NCBI GenBank assembly: GCA_003576805.1
Contig: QEVM01000006.1
Coordinates: 1-58,744, forward strand
From: Pseudomonadota bacterium
GTDB taxonomy: Bacteria; Myxococcota_A; UBA9160; PR03
Reading direction: 5' to 3'
Length of the DNA stretch: 58,744 bases
Below the pieces are notes generated by a model. It saw only the letters and a program-made list of their open reading frames with translations, was not told the origin of the DNA and ran no database searches. Below, one piece after another: positions 45,163 to 53,876 of this stretch (the first letter of the stretch is position 1; each line of letters starts with the position of its first letter). The position numbers were made by a program, and so were the translations under genes.

Positions 45163-46296
45163 TTACCTTAAGAACAACTCGAGGTAAGCCTGGAACGCGA
45201 AGAGCCGGTATCGCTCCCTGCCGGCGACCTTCCGGAGCACGCCCAGCCGTTCGAGGTCCCGGATCAGCGTGTTCGCGGTGGGATGGGTGACACCCAGCTC
45301 CTTCTCCAGATCGGCAGCCGCGATCATCGGGCGTCGGTAGAGGAGATTCAGCGCCCGCCGCGCGTTGTGGGCGCGCCGGCCGAGATCGAGTACGCGGTGC
45401 TCGACCTCGTTCCGCAGCGCGAGAATCTGCTGGAAGGTCGTGCGCCCCTTCGCCGCGGTCTCCGCGACGCCGTTCAGGAAGAAGCGCACCCAGTGCCCGA
45501 GGTCGTTCGCTTCTCGCACGCGCATCAGCGCGTCGTAGTAGCTCGCGCGGTGGCGCTCGAAGAAGTCCGAGAGATAAAGCGAGGGCTTCGCGAGCAGCCC
45601 ATGGCTCACCAGGTAGAGCGTGATCAGGAGCCGTCCGATGCGCCCATTGCCGTCGAGGAACGGATGGATCGTCTCGAACTGATAGTGGCACAGGGCGACG
45701 CGGACGAGATGCGGAACCGTGACGGCCTCGTTGTGCCAGAACTTCTCCAAATCGCTCATCAGCTCCGGCACCTCGCCCGGATGCGGCGGCACGAAGACCG
45801 CGTCCGCGAGGCTCGACCCGCCAATCCAGTTCTGACTCGTGCGGAACTCGCCTGGCTGCTTGCGCTCTCCGCGCACGCCGCGCATCAGCGTCGCGTGCGC
45901 TTCGCGCAGCAGGCGGTTCGAGAGCGGCAGCGAGCCCAGCGCCTCGATCGACTGGTTCATCGCGGCGATGTAGTTCTGCACCTCGAGCCAGTCGTCACGC
46001 TTCTCGGGCGACACCTGCTCCTCGCTCAGCAGCGCCTCGTCGATCGCGGTCTGCGTGCCCTCGATGCGACTCGAAGTCTGCGCCTCCTTGAGGACGTGCA
46101 TCTCGATGAAGAGGTCGATGTCGGGAACGATGAGCGAGAACGCGTTCAGCTCGGCGAGCGCGCGCGTCGCCTGCTCGAGCAGCGTGTGGATCGCAGGGTC
46201 CTCCCAGGTCCACGGCTGGTTCACGAGCGCGGGCGAGAAGCTCTTGTACTGGAACTGCTGCCGCCAGACGCCCGCGCGGAACTCTTCGAGCTTCAT
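45163..46296 (-). CDS. Fic-domain AMPylase-like protein within the restriction operon
   Basis: The 377-residue protein has an N-terminal Fic_N region, the Fic motif HPFLDGNGRIGR at 211-222 (all catalytic residues present), and a C-terminal winged-helix-like region. An inhibitory helix lies at 75-80 (SSRIEG, matching [S/T]xxxE[G/N]), making it a class II, self-inhibited Fic protein. Fic enzymes transfer AMP or another nucleotide moiety to proteins. It overlaps hsdS by 4 bases (ATGA), so it is expressed with the restriction system and is not a chance neighbour. A role as a regulator of HsdR activity, or as an abortive defence module, is inferred. Confidence 0.93.
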   Translation of the reverse strand: MKLEEFRAGVWRQQFQYKSFSPALVNQPWTWEDPAIHTLLEQATRALAELNAFSLIVPDIDLFIEMHVLKEAQTSSRIEGTQTAIDEALLSEEQVSPEKRDDWLEVQNYIAAMNQSIEALGSLPLSNRLLREAHATLMRGVRGERKQPGEFRTSQNWIGGSSLADAVFVPPHPGEVPELMSDLEKFWHNEAVTVPHLVRVALCHYQFETIHPFLDGNGRIGRLLITLYLVSHGLLAKPSLYLSDFFERHRASYYDALMRVREANDLGHWVRFFLNGVAETAAKGRTTFQQILALRNEVEHRVLDLGRRAHNARRALNLLYRRPMIAAADLEKELGVTHPTANTLIRDLERLGVLRKVAGRERYRLFAFQAYLELFLR

Positions 46297-47612
46297 GCGG
46301 GCGGTGCGGCCGGTGCGAAGCCGCGCACGTCGATCTTTCCCGTGACCGCCGCGGTGATCAGCGCCGCGCGGTACTCCTGGAGCCGCTCGATCGCGGCCTC
46401 GACCTTCGCGACGAGCGCGTCGATCTTGGCGGTCTCGCGGTCGAGGAAGTCGGCGATGGCGCGTTGCTCCTCTACGGGTGGCGTCGGGATCGGTACTCGC
46501 TTCAGGTCGCGGATGTTCACGCCGCGCACGGCCGCACCGATGCTAAGCGCGAGCAATGGGCCCACCACGGATTCCGCTTTGAGCGCGTGAAGGAGCCACC
46601 GAGGCTGCACGCTCGCAGCCGGCGCCACGCGCGCTGCGTCCTGCGTGAGGTTCGCTCCTTCGATCTCTGCGGGGACGAGTTCCACTTCTCCGATGCTGCC
46701 GCGAATCGAGAAGACCATGTCGTCCGTCTTAAGCCGGCTTCTCGCGTACCCGGCCTCGATCTCGAAGGTCGTTTTACAGAGGCTATCGAGAGCGAGACGG
46801 CCGGGCTTTACGTCGCCGCCCTTCACGATCGGCACGCCGTCATCGACGTTTGGTCCCGGCAGCACGATGCCGTACATGATCGGGCGCTTCGGATCCGTGA
46901 GTCGCATCAAAGGAACGGTGCGCCACCCATGCAACGAGTTTCGGGCGTCACCGATCCCAGATGTGACCACGCGCGAAATCAGCGCTCTGCGCTTCTCCGC
47001 GAGCTTCTCGATCAGCGCCCGCTTCTTCGCCACCAGCGCGTCGATCTTCGCCGTCTGCGCGTCGAGGAAGTCGGCGATGGCGCGCTGTTCATCGGGGGGA
47101 GGGACGCAGATGCAGAGTCGCGCGGCGTCCGGCTGATAGATTGTCTTGTGGGTCGAGCCCATCGTGAGTCGCTGGAAGACCTGCGTCATCGCGCGGAAGA
47201 GATAGAGCAAGTACTCCGGCAGGATCTGCGACCGAGGCACCCAGTTCCAGAAGTCCTGCGAGGTCGCCATCGGGGCCGGCATGATCCCCGAGAAACCGAC
47301 CGACGCGGTGCGGGAGAGCACGACCGTGCCAGCGGGCAAGAGCTCGGCCGCCGAGTTCGCGAGGCCCAGACGGCTGATCTTCTCCGCCGTCTCACCGAGA
47401 TACACCCTGCCCTCACGAAGCTGCCAGACATCCGCCAACGTGAACCAGGGAATCTCGCAATCTTCCCAGTACTCCGGCTCGCTTCGGCTAGGCGTGTGTC
47501 CCGTCTTCATCGCCGCGAATCGCCGGATATTTCCTGCATCCCAGTGCTGCGGAACATCGCCGAGCCAGTCGACCTCGCTCGGTCGATAACTCGGATACGC
47601 ATTCAACCTCAC
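46293..47612 (-). CDS. hsdS: type I restriction-modification specificity subunit S
   Basis: The 439-residue subunit has two target recognition domains (about 10-150 and 220-380). Each is followed by a conserved coiled-coil spacer containing EQRAIADFLDxxTAKIDALVAK (about 183-204 and 388-409). The recognition domains each specify one half of a bipartite target, and the spacers set the gap. The GTG start at 47612 overlaps the hsdM stop as GTGA. The two spacers are near-repeats at DNA level, which allows domain shuffling. The target sequence cannot be read from this. Confidence 0.94.
   Translation of the reverse strand: MRLNAYPSYRPSEVDWLGDVPQHWDAGNIRRFAAMKTGHTPSRSEPEYWEDCEIPWFTLADVWQLREGRVYLGETAEKISRLGLANSAAELLPAGTVVLSRTASVGFSGIMPAPMATSQDFWNWVPRSQILPEYLLYLFRAMTQVFQRLTMGSTHKTIYQPDAARLCICVPPPDEQRAIADFLDAQTAKIDALVAKKRALIEKLAEKRRALISRVVTSGIGDARNSLHGWRTVPLMRLTDPKRPIMYGIVLPGPNVDDGVPIVKGGDVKPGRLALDSLCKTTFEIEAGYARSRLKTDDMVFSIRGSIGEVELVPAEIEGANLTQDAARVAPAASVQPRWLLHALKAESVVGPLLALSIGAAVRGVNIRDLKRVPIPTPPVEEQRAIADFLDRETAKIDALVAKVEAAIERLQEYRAALITAAVTGKIDVRGFAPAAPPA
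46414..46470. repeat. hsdS spacer repeat, copy 2
   Basis: About 57 bases match 47035-47090 with roughly six differences and encode the second conserved helical spacer of HsdS. Confidence 0.8.
47035..47090. repeat. hsdS spacer repeat, copy 1
   Basis: This is the partner of the repeat at 46414-46470, in the first helical spacer. Both copies share a block of 20 or more identical bases. Confidence 0.8.
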
Positions 47613-49714
47613 GCCGTCACCTCGGCGAGCAGCTTCAAAATTTCGGTTTCGAGCTCCTTGATCTCCGACGCGATCACGTCGAGCGGGCGCGGCGGCTCGT
47701 AGACGTAGAAGTGGCGGTTGAAGGGGACCTCATAGCCGATCTTCGTCTTGCTCTCGTCGACCCACGCGTCTGCCACGTGGGGCAGGACTTCGCGCTTCAT
47801 GTAGTCGGCGACGGTCTGCTTCAGCGGGACGTTCTCGGTGTCGCGCAGCTCGGGATCCGGCTCCGGGTCGCCGTGGCGGTCGCGGCAGATCTCGGCCTTC
47901 TCGTCGCGCTCGCCGAGCGCCGCGAGTACGGCCTTGCGCTCCGGAGCGCTGAGCCGGACGGATCGCGCCTGTTCCACCGAACGCAATGCGTCCTCGAAGA
48001 CGGCGCGATCGCGGAATGCGGTGTCGCCGTGCTTGGCAGCGAACGCGCCGAGCAGCGCGCGGATCTCTTCCTGCCGCTGCTTGCCTGCCTCGATCTCGGC
48101 GAGTCGTTGCTTCTCGGACTTCTTGGCGCTCGTCGCGAGCTTCTGGAACGGCGCCTGCTCTTCGAGCCGCGCGATCCGCTCGGGCGTCGCCTGGAAGGCC
48201 AGCCGCAGCGGTCGCTCGACCGTGATCTTCCGGAAGCCGAAGTCCTCGTTGTCGAAGAGCTTCGACACGACGAGGGCTTTCTCCTTGCCACTCACGAGCA
48301 GCGTGCGCGTCTCGTCGTGCAGGCGATTGCCGTGGATGCGCGCGACGTCGCCGATCTGATCGGGCTCGCGCGGATCGTCGGCGGGATCGCCGAGCTTGTT
48401 GCGCTTGTTCCCGAGGCTCTTCTTCATCTTCACGAAGAAGTTCCGCGCGTCGATCAGCTGGATCTTTCCCTTGCGCTGCTTCTCCTTCCGGTTCGTGAGC
48501 ACCCAGACGTAGGTGGAGATGCCGGTGTTGTAGAAGAGCTGATCGGGCAGGGCGACGATCGCCTCGAGCCAGTCGTTCTCGATGATCCATTGTCGGATGT
48601 TGCTCTCGCCGCTGCCGGCGTCGCCGGTGAACAGCGGCGAGCCGTTGAAGACGATCGCGATGCGGCTCCCGCCGTCCTTCGGGGCGCGCATCTTCGAGAG
48701 CATGTGCTGGAGGAAGAGCAGCGAGCCGTCGTTGATGCGCGGAAGCCCGGCGCCGAAGCGTCCCTCGTACCCGAGCGTCTTCTGCTCGTTCTCGATCTTC
48801 TTCTGCTGCTGCTTCCACTCCACGCCGAATGGCGGATTCGCGAGCATGTAGTCGAAGCGCCACTTCTCGCCCTTGGCGTTCCGATCGAATGCGTCTTCCG
48901 TGAAGCTGCAGCCGAGCTTGACGTTGTCCGCGTCCTCGCCCTTGATCAGCATGTCCGACTTGCAGACGGCCCACGCCTCGTCGTTCCAGTCCTGCCCGTA
49001 GAGGATCGGATTCGCATCGGCGTTGAGCGCGCGGATGTAGCTCTCGGCGACCGAGAGCATCCCACCCGTTCCACACGCCGGATCGAAGATCGTCTTGACC
49101 ACGTGGCTGCGCCGCAGGTCCTGCTCCGGCGAGAGGAGCAGGTTCACCATCAGCCTGATCACCTCGCGCGGCGTGAAGTGCTCACCGGCCTCTTCGTTCG
49201 CCTGCTCGGCGCCGATCCGAATCAGCTCCTCGAATACGTACCCCATCTGCACGTTGTCGACGCGCCCGGGCGAGAGATCCACGTTCGCGAAGCGCTTCAC
49301 CACCTCGTAGAGCAAATTCTTCTCTGCCATGCGCGCGATCTGCTCGTCGAACGAGAAGCGCTCCATCACGCCGCGAACGTTGGGCGAGAAATCGCGGATG
49401 TAACGGTTCAGGTTCTGCGCCAGATCGTTCGGGGCGTCGAGCAGCCGCTGAAAGTCGAGCTTCGACGTATTGTAGAAGGGCCGCCCGGTGGTCTTCTCGA
49501 GCGCGGCTCGGATGACGTTCTCGGGCTTGCCCTTCAGTGCAGGATATCGATCGAGCACCTTGCTCTTCGTCGGCGCCAGCAGACAGTCGAACCGGCGGAG
49601 TACCGTGAGGGGCAGGATCACCTTGCGGTACTCGTTCCGCTTGTACGGTCCGCGGAGCAGGTTGCAGATGCTCCAGATGAAATTGGCGAGCTGCGCGTGA
49701 GTTTCGGCCGTCAT
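47609..49714 (-). CDS. hsdM: type I restriction-modification DNA methyltransferase subunit M
   Basis: The 701-residue subunit has an N-terminal helical HsdM_N domain, the SAM motif DPACGTGG at 211-218 and the N6-adenine catalytic motif NPPF at 293-296. It methylates adenine in both strands of the target with HsdS. It is longer than the 500-550 residues of many HsdM because of a charged C-terminal extension (about 500-700). The ATG at 49714 was preferred over a longer upstream frame. It is the first gene of the operon; the 98-base gap to 49813 must hold the promoters of both directions. Confidence 0.96.
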   Translation of the reverse strand: MTAETHAQLANFIWSICNLLRGPYKRNEYRKVILPLTVLRRFDCLLAPTKSKVLDRYPALKGKPENVIRAALEKTTGRPFYNTSKLDFQRLLDAPNDLAQNLNRYIRDFSPNVRGVMERFSFDEQIARMAEKNLLYEVVKRFANVDLSPGRVDNVQMGYVFEELIRIGAEQANEEAGEHFTPREVIRLMVNLLLSPEQDLRRSHVVKTIFDPACGTGGMLSVAESYIRALNADANPILYGQDWNDEAWAVCKSDMLIKGEDADNVKLGCSFTEDAFDRNAKGEKWRFDYMLANPPFGVEWKQQQKKIENEQKTLGYEGRFGAGLPRINDGSLLFLQHMLSKMRAPKDGGSRIAIVFNGSPLFTGDAGSGESNIRQWIIENDWLEAIVALPDQLFYNTGISTYVWVLTNRKEKQRKGKIQLIDARNFFVKMKKSLGNKRNKLGDPADDPREPDQIGDVARIHGNRLHDETRTLLVSGKEKALVVSKLFDNEDFGFRKITVERPLRLAFQATPERIARLEEQAPFQKLATSAKKSEKQRLAEIEAGKQRQEEIRALLGAFAAKHGDTAFRDRAVFEDALRSVEQARSVRLSAPERKAVLAALGERDEKAEICRDRHGDPEPDPELRDTENVPLKQTVADYMKREVLPHVADAWVDESKTKIGYEVPFNRHFYVYEPPRPLDVIASEIKELETEILKLLAEVTA

Positions 49715-49812
49715 TCGATCCCTCGCTCGGCGCCGCAACGCGGGATCCGAGGGACGCGATCGTCTCACCGCCAGCGCCCAGATGCAAGCAGTCGCCTGCG
49801 CTGAGGTAGGCC

Positions 49813-50478
49813 GTGGTACAACTGTGTCGCATGGAGCAGTTCGATCTCACCACGAACGAAGGGCTGAAGGCCGCCTGCGGGCGAGTGGGCCCGGCGCAGA
49901 ACTGGGGCGATCTCCATGGTTGGAGCGAAGAGGTCGCGAAGTTCATTCAACTCGTTCGAGACACGAACGAAGAGGACAGATCCTCGTCGGACTTCCAGTG
50001 GATGCTCTGGGAGACGAACCCGATCGCTCACGTGGGCCAGTGCAGGATCTCGGTCGCATCCGCGCTCCACGACCCGCACTTCCGGCGGTGGCTGGCGGAG
50101 CGTTCGATGGCTGGACTCCCTACCGCCAGCGCGCCGCGGCTGGCGTTCCTCCGCGATCTCCATCGCGACATCGAGGCTCGGCTCGTGGGCTTCGTGGGTC
50201 GTCGAATGCCGCACCTCAAGGTGTTCCGGGTGATTGCAGCACTCCATCCGGAGGCGATGACCACGATTGCCAGCCGCGAGCATTTGGCGGAACTCACGCG
50301 CGCGATGGGCGCCGGCAGGCCGCTGGAAGATCTCGAGCGTCATGTCTGGGTGCGCGAACGTTTCGATGCGGTGATCGGGTTGCCTGTGCGCAGCACCCGA
50401 GACCTCGCCTTCCGGATGACTCTCCCTTGGATGGTCTTGCTCGACCATCGGAAGCAGGCCGAACCGAGCCCTCACTGA
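49813..50478 (+). CDS. unidentified 221-residue protein, divergent from hsdM
   Basis: I do not recognise this gene. It encodes 221 residues with a GTG start at 49813 (GAGG six bases upstream) or an ATG at 49831. The protein is rich in His, Arg and Trp, with no signal peptide or membrane segment. Its middle has an amphipathic helix region (LRDLHRDIEARLVGFVGRR), then VFRVIAALHPEAMTTIAS and LTRAMGA. That pattern resembles, in my memory, the N-terminal part of some McrB-like AAA proteins, but no ATPase domain follows; this is weak. The location beside a restriction operon and lower GC than the surroundings point to a defence-related accessory gene. Confidence 0.68.
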   Translation: MVQLCRMEQFDLTTNEGLKAACGRVGPAQNWGDLHGWSEEVAKFIQLVRDTNEEDRSSSDFQWMLWETNPIAHVGQCRISVASALHDPHFRRWLAERSMAGLPTASAPRLAFLRDLHRDIEARLVGFVGRRMPHLKVFRVIAALHPEAMTTIASREHLAELTRAMGAGRPLEDLERHVWVRERFDAVIGLPVRSTRDLAFRMTLPWMVLLDHRKQAEPSPH

Positions 50479-50487
50479 GCGGCGCGC

Positions 50488-51462
50488 TCACGGCGCCAGC
50501 ACCACCTTGCCGTGCGTCTTGCGCGAGCCGAGCGCGTGCAGCGCGCTCGCGACGTCTTCGAGCGGATACGCGCGGTACACGATCGGGCGGATCTTCTTCT
50601 CTTCGTAGAGGCGGAAGAGCGCGGCGAAGGTCTCGGGGATGCGCTGCGGCTCGTACTTGGCGTAGGCGCCCCAGTGGAGGCCGACGACCGCGACGTTCTT
50701 CAGCAGGATGCGGTTGGCCGCGACGCTCGGGATCGTGCCGCCGGCGAAGCCGACGACGAGCAGGCGGCCGTTCCAGGCGATGCACTTCATCGAGCGGTCG
50801 AAGACGTCGCCGCCGACGGAGTCGTAGATCACGTCGGCGCCCTTGCCGCCGGTGAACTCCTTCACCTTCTCGACGAAGTCCTCCTCGCTGTAGTCGATGC
50901 CGACGTCGGCGCCGGCCTCGAGCGCGATGTGGAGCTTCGCGGCGCCGCCGGCGGTCGCGATCACCTTGGCGCCGAGCGCCTTGCCGATCTGCACCGCCGC
51001 GAGGCCGACGCCGCCGGCCGCGGCGTGCACGAGCAGCGTCCCGCCGGCCTGGAGCTCGGCGCGGTAGACGAGCCCGGCGTACGAGGTGGGGTACACGATC
51101 GGGAAGCCGGCGCCTTCCTCGAACGACATCGCGTCGGGCATGCGGTGCGCGAACGACGCCGGAATCGCGATGCGCTCCGCGTAGCCGCCCATCGGCGCCG
51201 ACGCGAGCACGCGGTCGCCGACCGAGAAACCTTCGACGCCTGCGCCGATCGTGCGCACGACGCCCGCGATCTCGCCGCCCGGAATGAAAGGGAAGGGCGG
51301 CTTCACCTGGTACTTGCCCTGCACGATCAGGAGGTCGAAGAAGTTGCAGCCGGCGGCGCGGATCTCGACACCGAGCTGTCCCGGGCCCACGACCGGATCG
51401 GGCACCTCGCGCACGGCGAGCTCCGACGGCTCCATCCAGCGATCGACGACGACGGCGCGCAT
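50488..51462 (-). CDS. NADPH:quinone oxidoreductase-like (zinc-independent MDR)
   Basis: The 324-residue protein is a medium-chain dehydrogenase/reductase of the quinone oxidoreductase type. It has an N-terminal GroES-like domain, then the coenzyme motif AAAGGVGLAAVQIGKALGA near 150, and a DVIYDSVGGDVFD segment. It lacks the structural and catalytic zinc cysteines of alcohol dehydrogenases. It would reduce a quinone or an enone with NADPH. It is divergent from the nitroreductase gene (37-base gap) and 9 bases from the unknown gene's end, convergent with it. GC content here returns to the chromosomal level. Confidence 0.93.
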   Translation of the reverse strand: MRAVVVDRWMEPSELAVREVPDPVVGPGQLGVEIRAAGCNFFDLLIVQGKYQVKPPFPFIPGGEIAGVVRTIGAGVEGFSVGDRVLASAPMGGYAERIAIPASFAHRMPDAMSFEEGAGFPIVYPTSYAGLVYRAELQAGGTLLVHAAAGGVGLAAVQIGKALGAKVIATAGGAAKLHIALEAGADVGIDYSEEDFVEKVKEFTGGKGADVIYDSVGGDVFDRSMKCIAWNGRLLVVGFAGGTIPSVAANRILLKNVAVVGLHWGAYAKYEPQRIPETFAALFRLYEEKKIRPIVYRAYPLEDVASALHALGSRKTHGKVVLAP

Positions 51463-51499
51463 CTCGTTCCTCCGCGAGGCGCGATGCTAGCGTGGCCGC

Positions 51500-52141
51500 G
51501 TGAGCGAGATCGACGTCGCAGCGATCGGCGAGGACGTGCCGCTGCTCGAAGGGATCCGCACGACGCGCGCGATCCGGCGGCTGCGTTCCGATCCGGTGCC
51601 GCGCGCGCTGATCCGCAAGGTGTGCGAGGCGGGCACGTTCGCGCCGAGCGGCGGCAACCGGCAGCCGTGGACCTTCGTCGCGGTGACGGAGCCGGAGCGG
51701 CGCGCGTTCGTCGCCGAGCGCTACCGGCGCGCGTTCGCCGCGTACATCGCGCCCGCGCTCGAGGCGGCGCAGGATCCCGCGTTCCCCGCGCGCAAGCGGC
51801 GCAACGTGCGCGCCGCGCTGCACCTCGCCGAGCACCTGCACGAGGCGCCCGTGCACCTGTTCGTCGCGGGCTGGCTGCGACGCGGCGAGCCGCAGCTCCA
51901 AGCGCTCTTTCCGTGCGTGCAGAACGTGTTGCTCGCGTGCCGCGCGGTGGGGCTCGGCGCGTCGCTCACGACCGTGCACCGCGCCTTCGGCGACGAGATC
52001 GACGCCTTCCTCGGGCTGCCGCCGGACCGGCCGACGTGTGCGCTGCTGCCGATCGGCTGGCCGCTCGGGCGCTACGGCCGTCCGCCGCGCCGTCCGGTCG
52101 ACGAGTGTCTCCACTGGGAGCGCTTCGGCGACGCCTGCTGA
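51500..52141 (+). CDS. nitroreductase family protein
   Basis: The 213-residue flavoprotein has the nitroreductase N-terminus RTTRAIRRLRSDPVPRALI and the FMN-contacting stretch FAPSGGNRQPWTFVAV. A later VQNVLLACRAVGLGASLTT and a C-terminal PIGWPLGRYGRPPR follow. It would reduce nitro groups or quinones using NAD(P)H and FMN. The GTG start at 51500 lacks a good Shine-Dalgarno. It ends 10 bases before the TetR gene, convergent with it, and is divergent from the quinone oxidoreductase gene, so the two redox genes may share control. Confidence 0.92.
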   Translation: MSEIDVAAIGEDVPLLEGIRTTRAIRRLRSDPVPRALIRKVCEAGTFAPSGGNRQPWTFVAVTEPERRAFVAERYRRAFAAYIAPALEAAQDPAFPARKRRNVRAALHLAEHLHEAPVHLFVAGWLRRGEPQLQALFPCVQNVLLACRAVGLGASLTTVHRAFGDEIDAFLGLPPDRPTCALLPIGWPLGRYGRPPRRPVDECLHWERFGDAC

Positions 52142-52151
52142 GCGTCGCGCG

Positions 52152-52814
52152 TCAGGCGCGCGGCGCGCTCGCCGGCGAGAGGCCGCGGAAGAGCAGCTCC
52201 ACCGACGACTCGATCGACGCGGCGCAGCCGTCGGCCGAGACGAGCCCGTTGGCCCACGAGATGCGCGCGCCGAGCGCGGCGTGGAAGAGCGCGCGCGCGC
52301 CGAGCAGCACGTCGGCGTCGCGCGCGAGGTCGCCGCGCACGCGGCCGCGCATCAGGATCTCGGCGAGCAGCCCGATCGTGCGGTCGTGCAGCGCGAGCAC
52401 GCGGCGCGCGACGCGCGCCTCGGGGTGCGTGAGCGCGCGCAGCGCGATGGTGGTGAAGTCGGCGTCCTCCGAGAGCAGCCGGTGCTGCTCGGCGAAGAAC
52501 GCGAGCACGCGATCGCGCGTCGGCCGGCCCTTGTCGTCGGCGTCGCGGAAGCGCCGCCACGCCTCCTCCTGGCGCGACGCCAGGTCGTCGATCAGCAGCT
52601 CTTCCTTGCTGCGGATGTGGCGGTAGATCGAGCTCGCGCCCATGCCGGCGCGCGCCGCGATCGCGCGCAGCGTGGCGCCGTCGAAGCCGTGCTCCGCGAA
52701 CAGGTCGCGCGCCGCGGCCAGGATGCGCGCGCGGCTCTTGCGGCCGCGCACGAGCCGGCCGTCGTCGGGCCGGAGCGTCGGGCGCGGTCGCGCGGGCTGG
52801 GGCGTCGGCTCCAC
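52152..52814 (-). CDS. TetR/AcrR family transcriptional regulator
   Basis: The product (220 residues from the GTG at 52814) has a TetR helix-turn-helix (about 30-75, RILAAARDLFAEHGFDGATLR then GASSIYRHIRSKEEL), followed by an all-helical ligand domain. The start is uncertain: the frame is open upstream to a TTG at 52862, and a GTG at 52751 would begin just before the DNA-binding domain. It likely represses a nearby gene such as the nitroreductase or quinone oxidoreductase in response to a hydrophobic ligand. A hairpin terminator lies just upstream. Confidence 0.88.
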   Translation of the reverse strand: MEPTPQPARPRPTLRPDDGRLVRGRKSRARILAAARDLFAEHGFDGATLRAIAARAGMGASSIYRHIRSKEELLIDDLASRQEEAWRRFRDADDKGRPTRDRVLAFFAEQHRLLSEDADFTTIALRALTHPEARVARRVLALHDRTIGLLAEILMRGRVRGDLARDADVLLGARALFHAALGARISWANGLVSADGCAASIESSVELLFRGLSPASAPRA

Positions 52815-52866
52815 GCGGCGAGCATGGCGGAAGCGACGACGCCGACGCAACCGCCGCCGCAAACGA

Positions 52867-52897
52867 AACGGGCCTGGCCGAAGCGGCCAGGCCCGTT
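52867..52897 (-). terminator. rho-independent-type terminator of the PEP-CTERM gene
   Basis: A perfect 14-bp inverted repeat (AACGGGCCTGGCCG with its complement) has a 3-base loop at 52881-52883. On the minus strand it is followed by TCGTTTG, a weak T run. It lies 23 bases after the end of the PEP-CTERM gene at 52920 and before the TetR start, so it separates the two transcription units. Confidence 0.72.
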
Positions 52898-52919
52898 CGA
52901 TCGAGCGCTGCGCAGCGCG

Positions 52920-53669
52920 CTAGACGCGGCGCCGCCGTCCGAAGCCGGCGATGCCCGCGATGCCCGCCGCGACGAGCACCATCGTGCCGGGCTCCGGGAT
53001 CAGCGTGAACACCGACGTGTACGACGCGATGTCGCCCGGCGAGAGCGTGAACTGCACGGTGATGCCGATCGAGTTGGTCGCGCCGTAGCCGACGACGGTC
53101 GGGCCGAAGGCCGCCGGACCGAAGGTCTGCGAGCCGAAGGCGCCGGCCGCGTAGCTCTGCGGATCGTCGAGCAGCGTCTGCACCGGCGATCCGTCCACCA
53201 ACGCGGTGTAGATGGAGTTGGTGCCGGAGTTGGTCAGCGTCGCGCCGTTGCCCGTCGTGTCGGTGATGCTGCCGCCGATCGAGCCGCTCACCACGGACGG
53301 CGGGCCGAAGCTGCCGGCCGTCGGGATCGACACGGTGATCGTGAACGTCTGCGGCGTCGCGAGGTTGTTCTGCAACGCGAAGAAGTTGAGGACGGTCGGG
53401 TCGGCGTCGAGGTGCAGGTTCCAGTTCAGCACCGTGAAGCTGCCGCTACCCGAGGTGGCGTTCGAGCCCGCGCAGTTCGTGATGTTCGGGTCCGAGATGC
53501 TGACGGAGCAGCCGAGCGCGTCGCCGCCCGGATTCCAGCCGTTGATCGAGAACACCGAGCCCGGCGGGAGCGGCGCCGCCATGGACGAGCCGGCCACCAA
53601 CCAGATCAGGGCCGCCGCCAGAGCTCCCAACACAGACGATCCAGACGATCCAGACGATCGACGTCGCAC
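52920..53669 (-). CDS. PEP-CTERM sorting domain protein
   Basis: The 249-residue exported protein has a signal peptide with a Ser-Ser-Gly-repeat n-region, then a hydrophobic core (LGALAAALIWLVAGSSMA). A Gly/Ser/Thr/Asn-rich beta body with a Cys pair (GCSVS and NCAG) follows. The PEP-CTERM tag starts with LIPEPG near residue 222, then a hydrophobic stretch and GRRRR. The tag is the cleanest in the window. The GTG at 53669 is chosen because GGGGGAGG lies just upstream; the longer frame to 53846 gives a Pro/Arg-rich, non-signal N-terminus. The 207 bases upstream (53670-53876) hold no other feature I can see. Confidence 0.85.
   Translation of the reverse strand: MRRRSSGSSGSSVLGALAAALIWLVAGSSMAAPLPPGSVFSINGWNPGGDALGCSVSISDPNITNCAGSNATSGSGSFTVLNWNLHLDADPTVLNFFALQNNLATPQTFTITVSIPTAGSFGPPSVVSGSIGGSITDTTGNGATLTNSGTNSIYTALVDGSPVQTLLDDPQSYAAGAFGSQTFGPAAFGPTVVGYGATNSIGITVQFTLSPGDIASYTSVFTLIPEPGTMVLVAAGIAGIAGFGRRRRV
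53632..53658. repeat. CCAGACGAT nonanucleotide tandem repeat
   Basis: Three copies (the first with one differing base) lie just inside the start of the PEP-CTERM gene and encode Ser-Ser-Gly triplets in the signal peptide n-region. The 9-base unit keeps the reading frame when copy number changes. Confidence 0.8.
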
Positions 53670-53876
53670 GACATCCTCCCCCAGGTGTGGGGTATCCCAG
53701 GTCCCGCGCTGACGGGTTGCAAGCCGGGTGCCCGGGGACCCGCCGGCGGTGGCTCGCCACTCCCGTCTGCAAGTGAGCGGAAACCCTCGGATCGCGGACA
53801 GTGGAGTCCGGCGAGGCGCCGGCGCGCAGGGAAGTGGATTGCCCACGCCGGTGAACGGCGGTTCCGCGCCGGGTTT

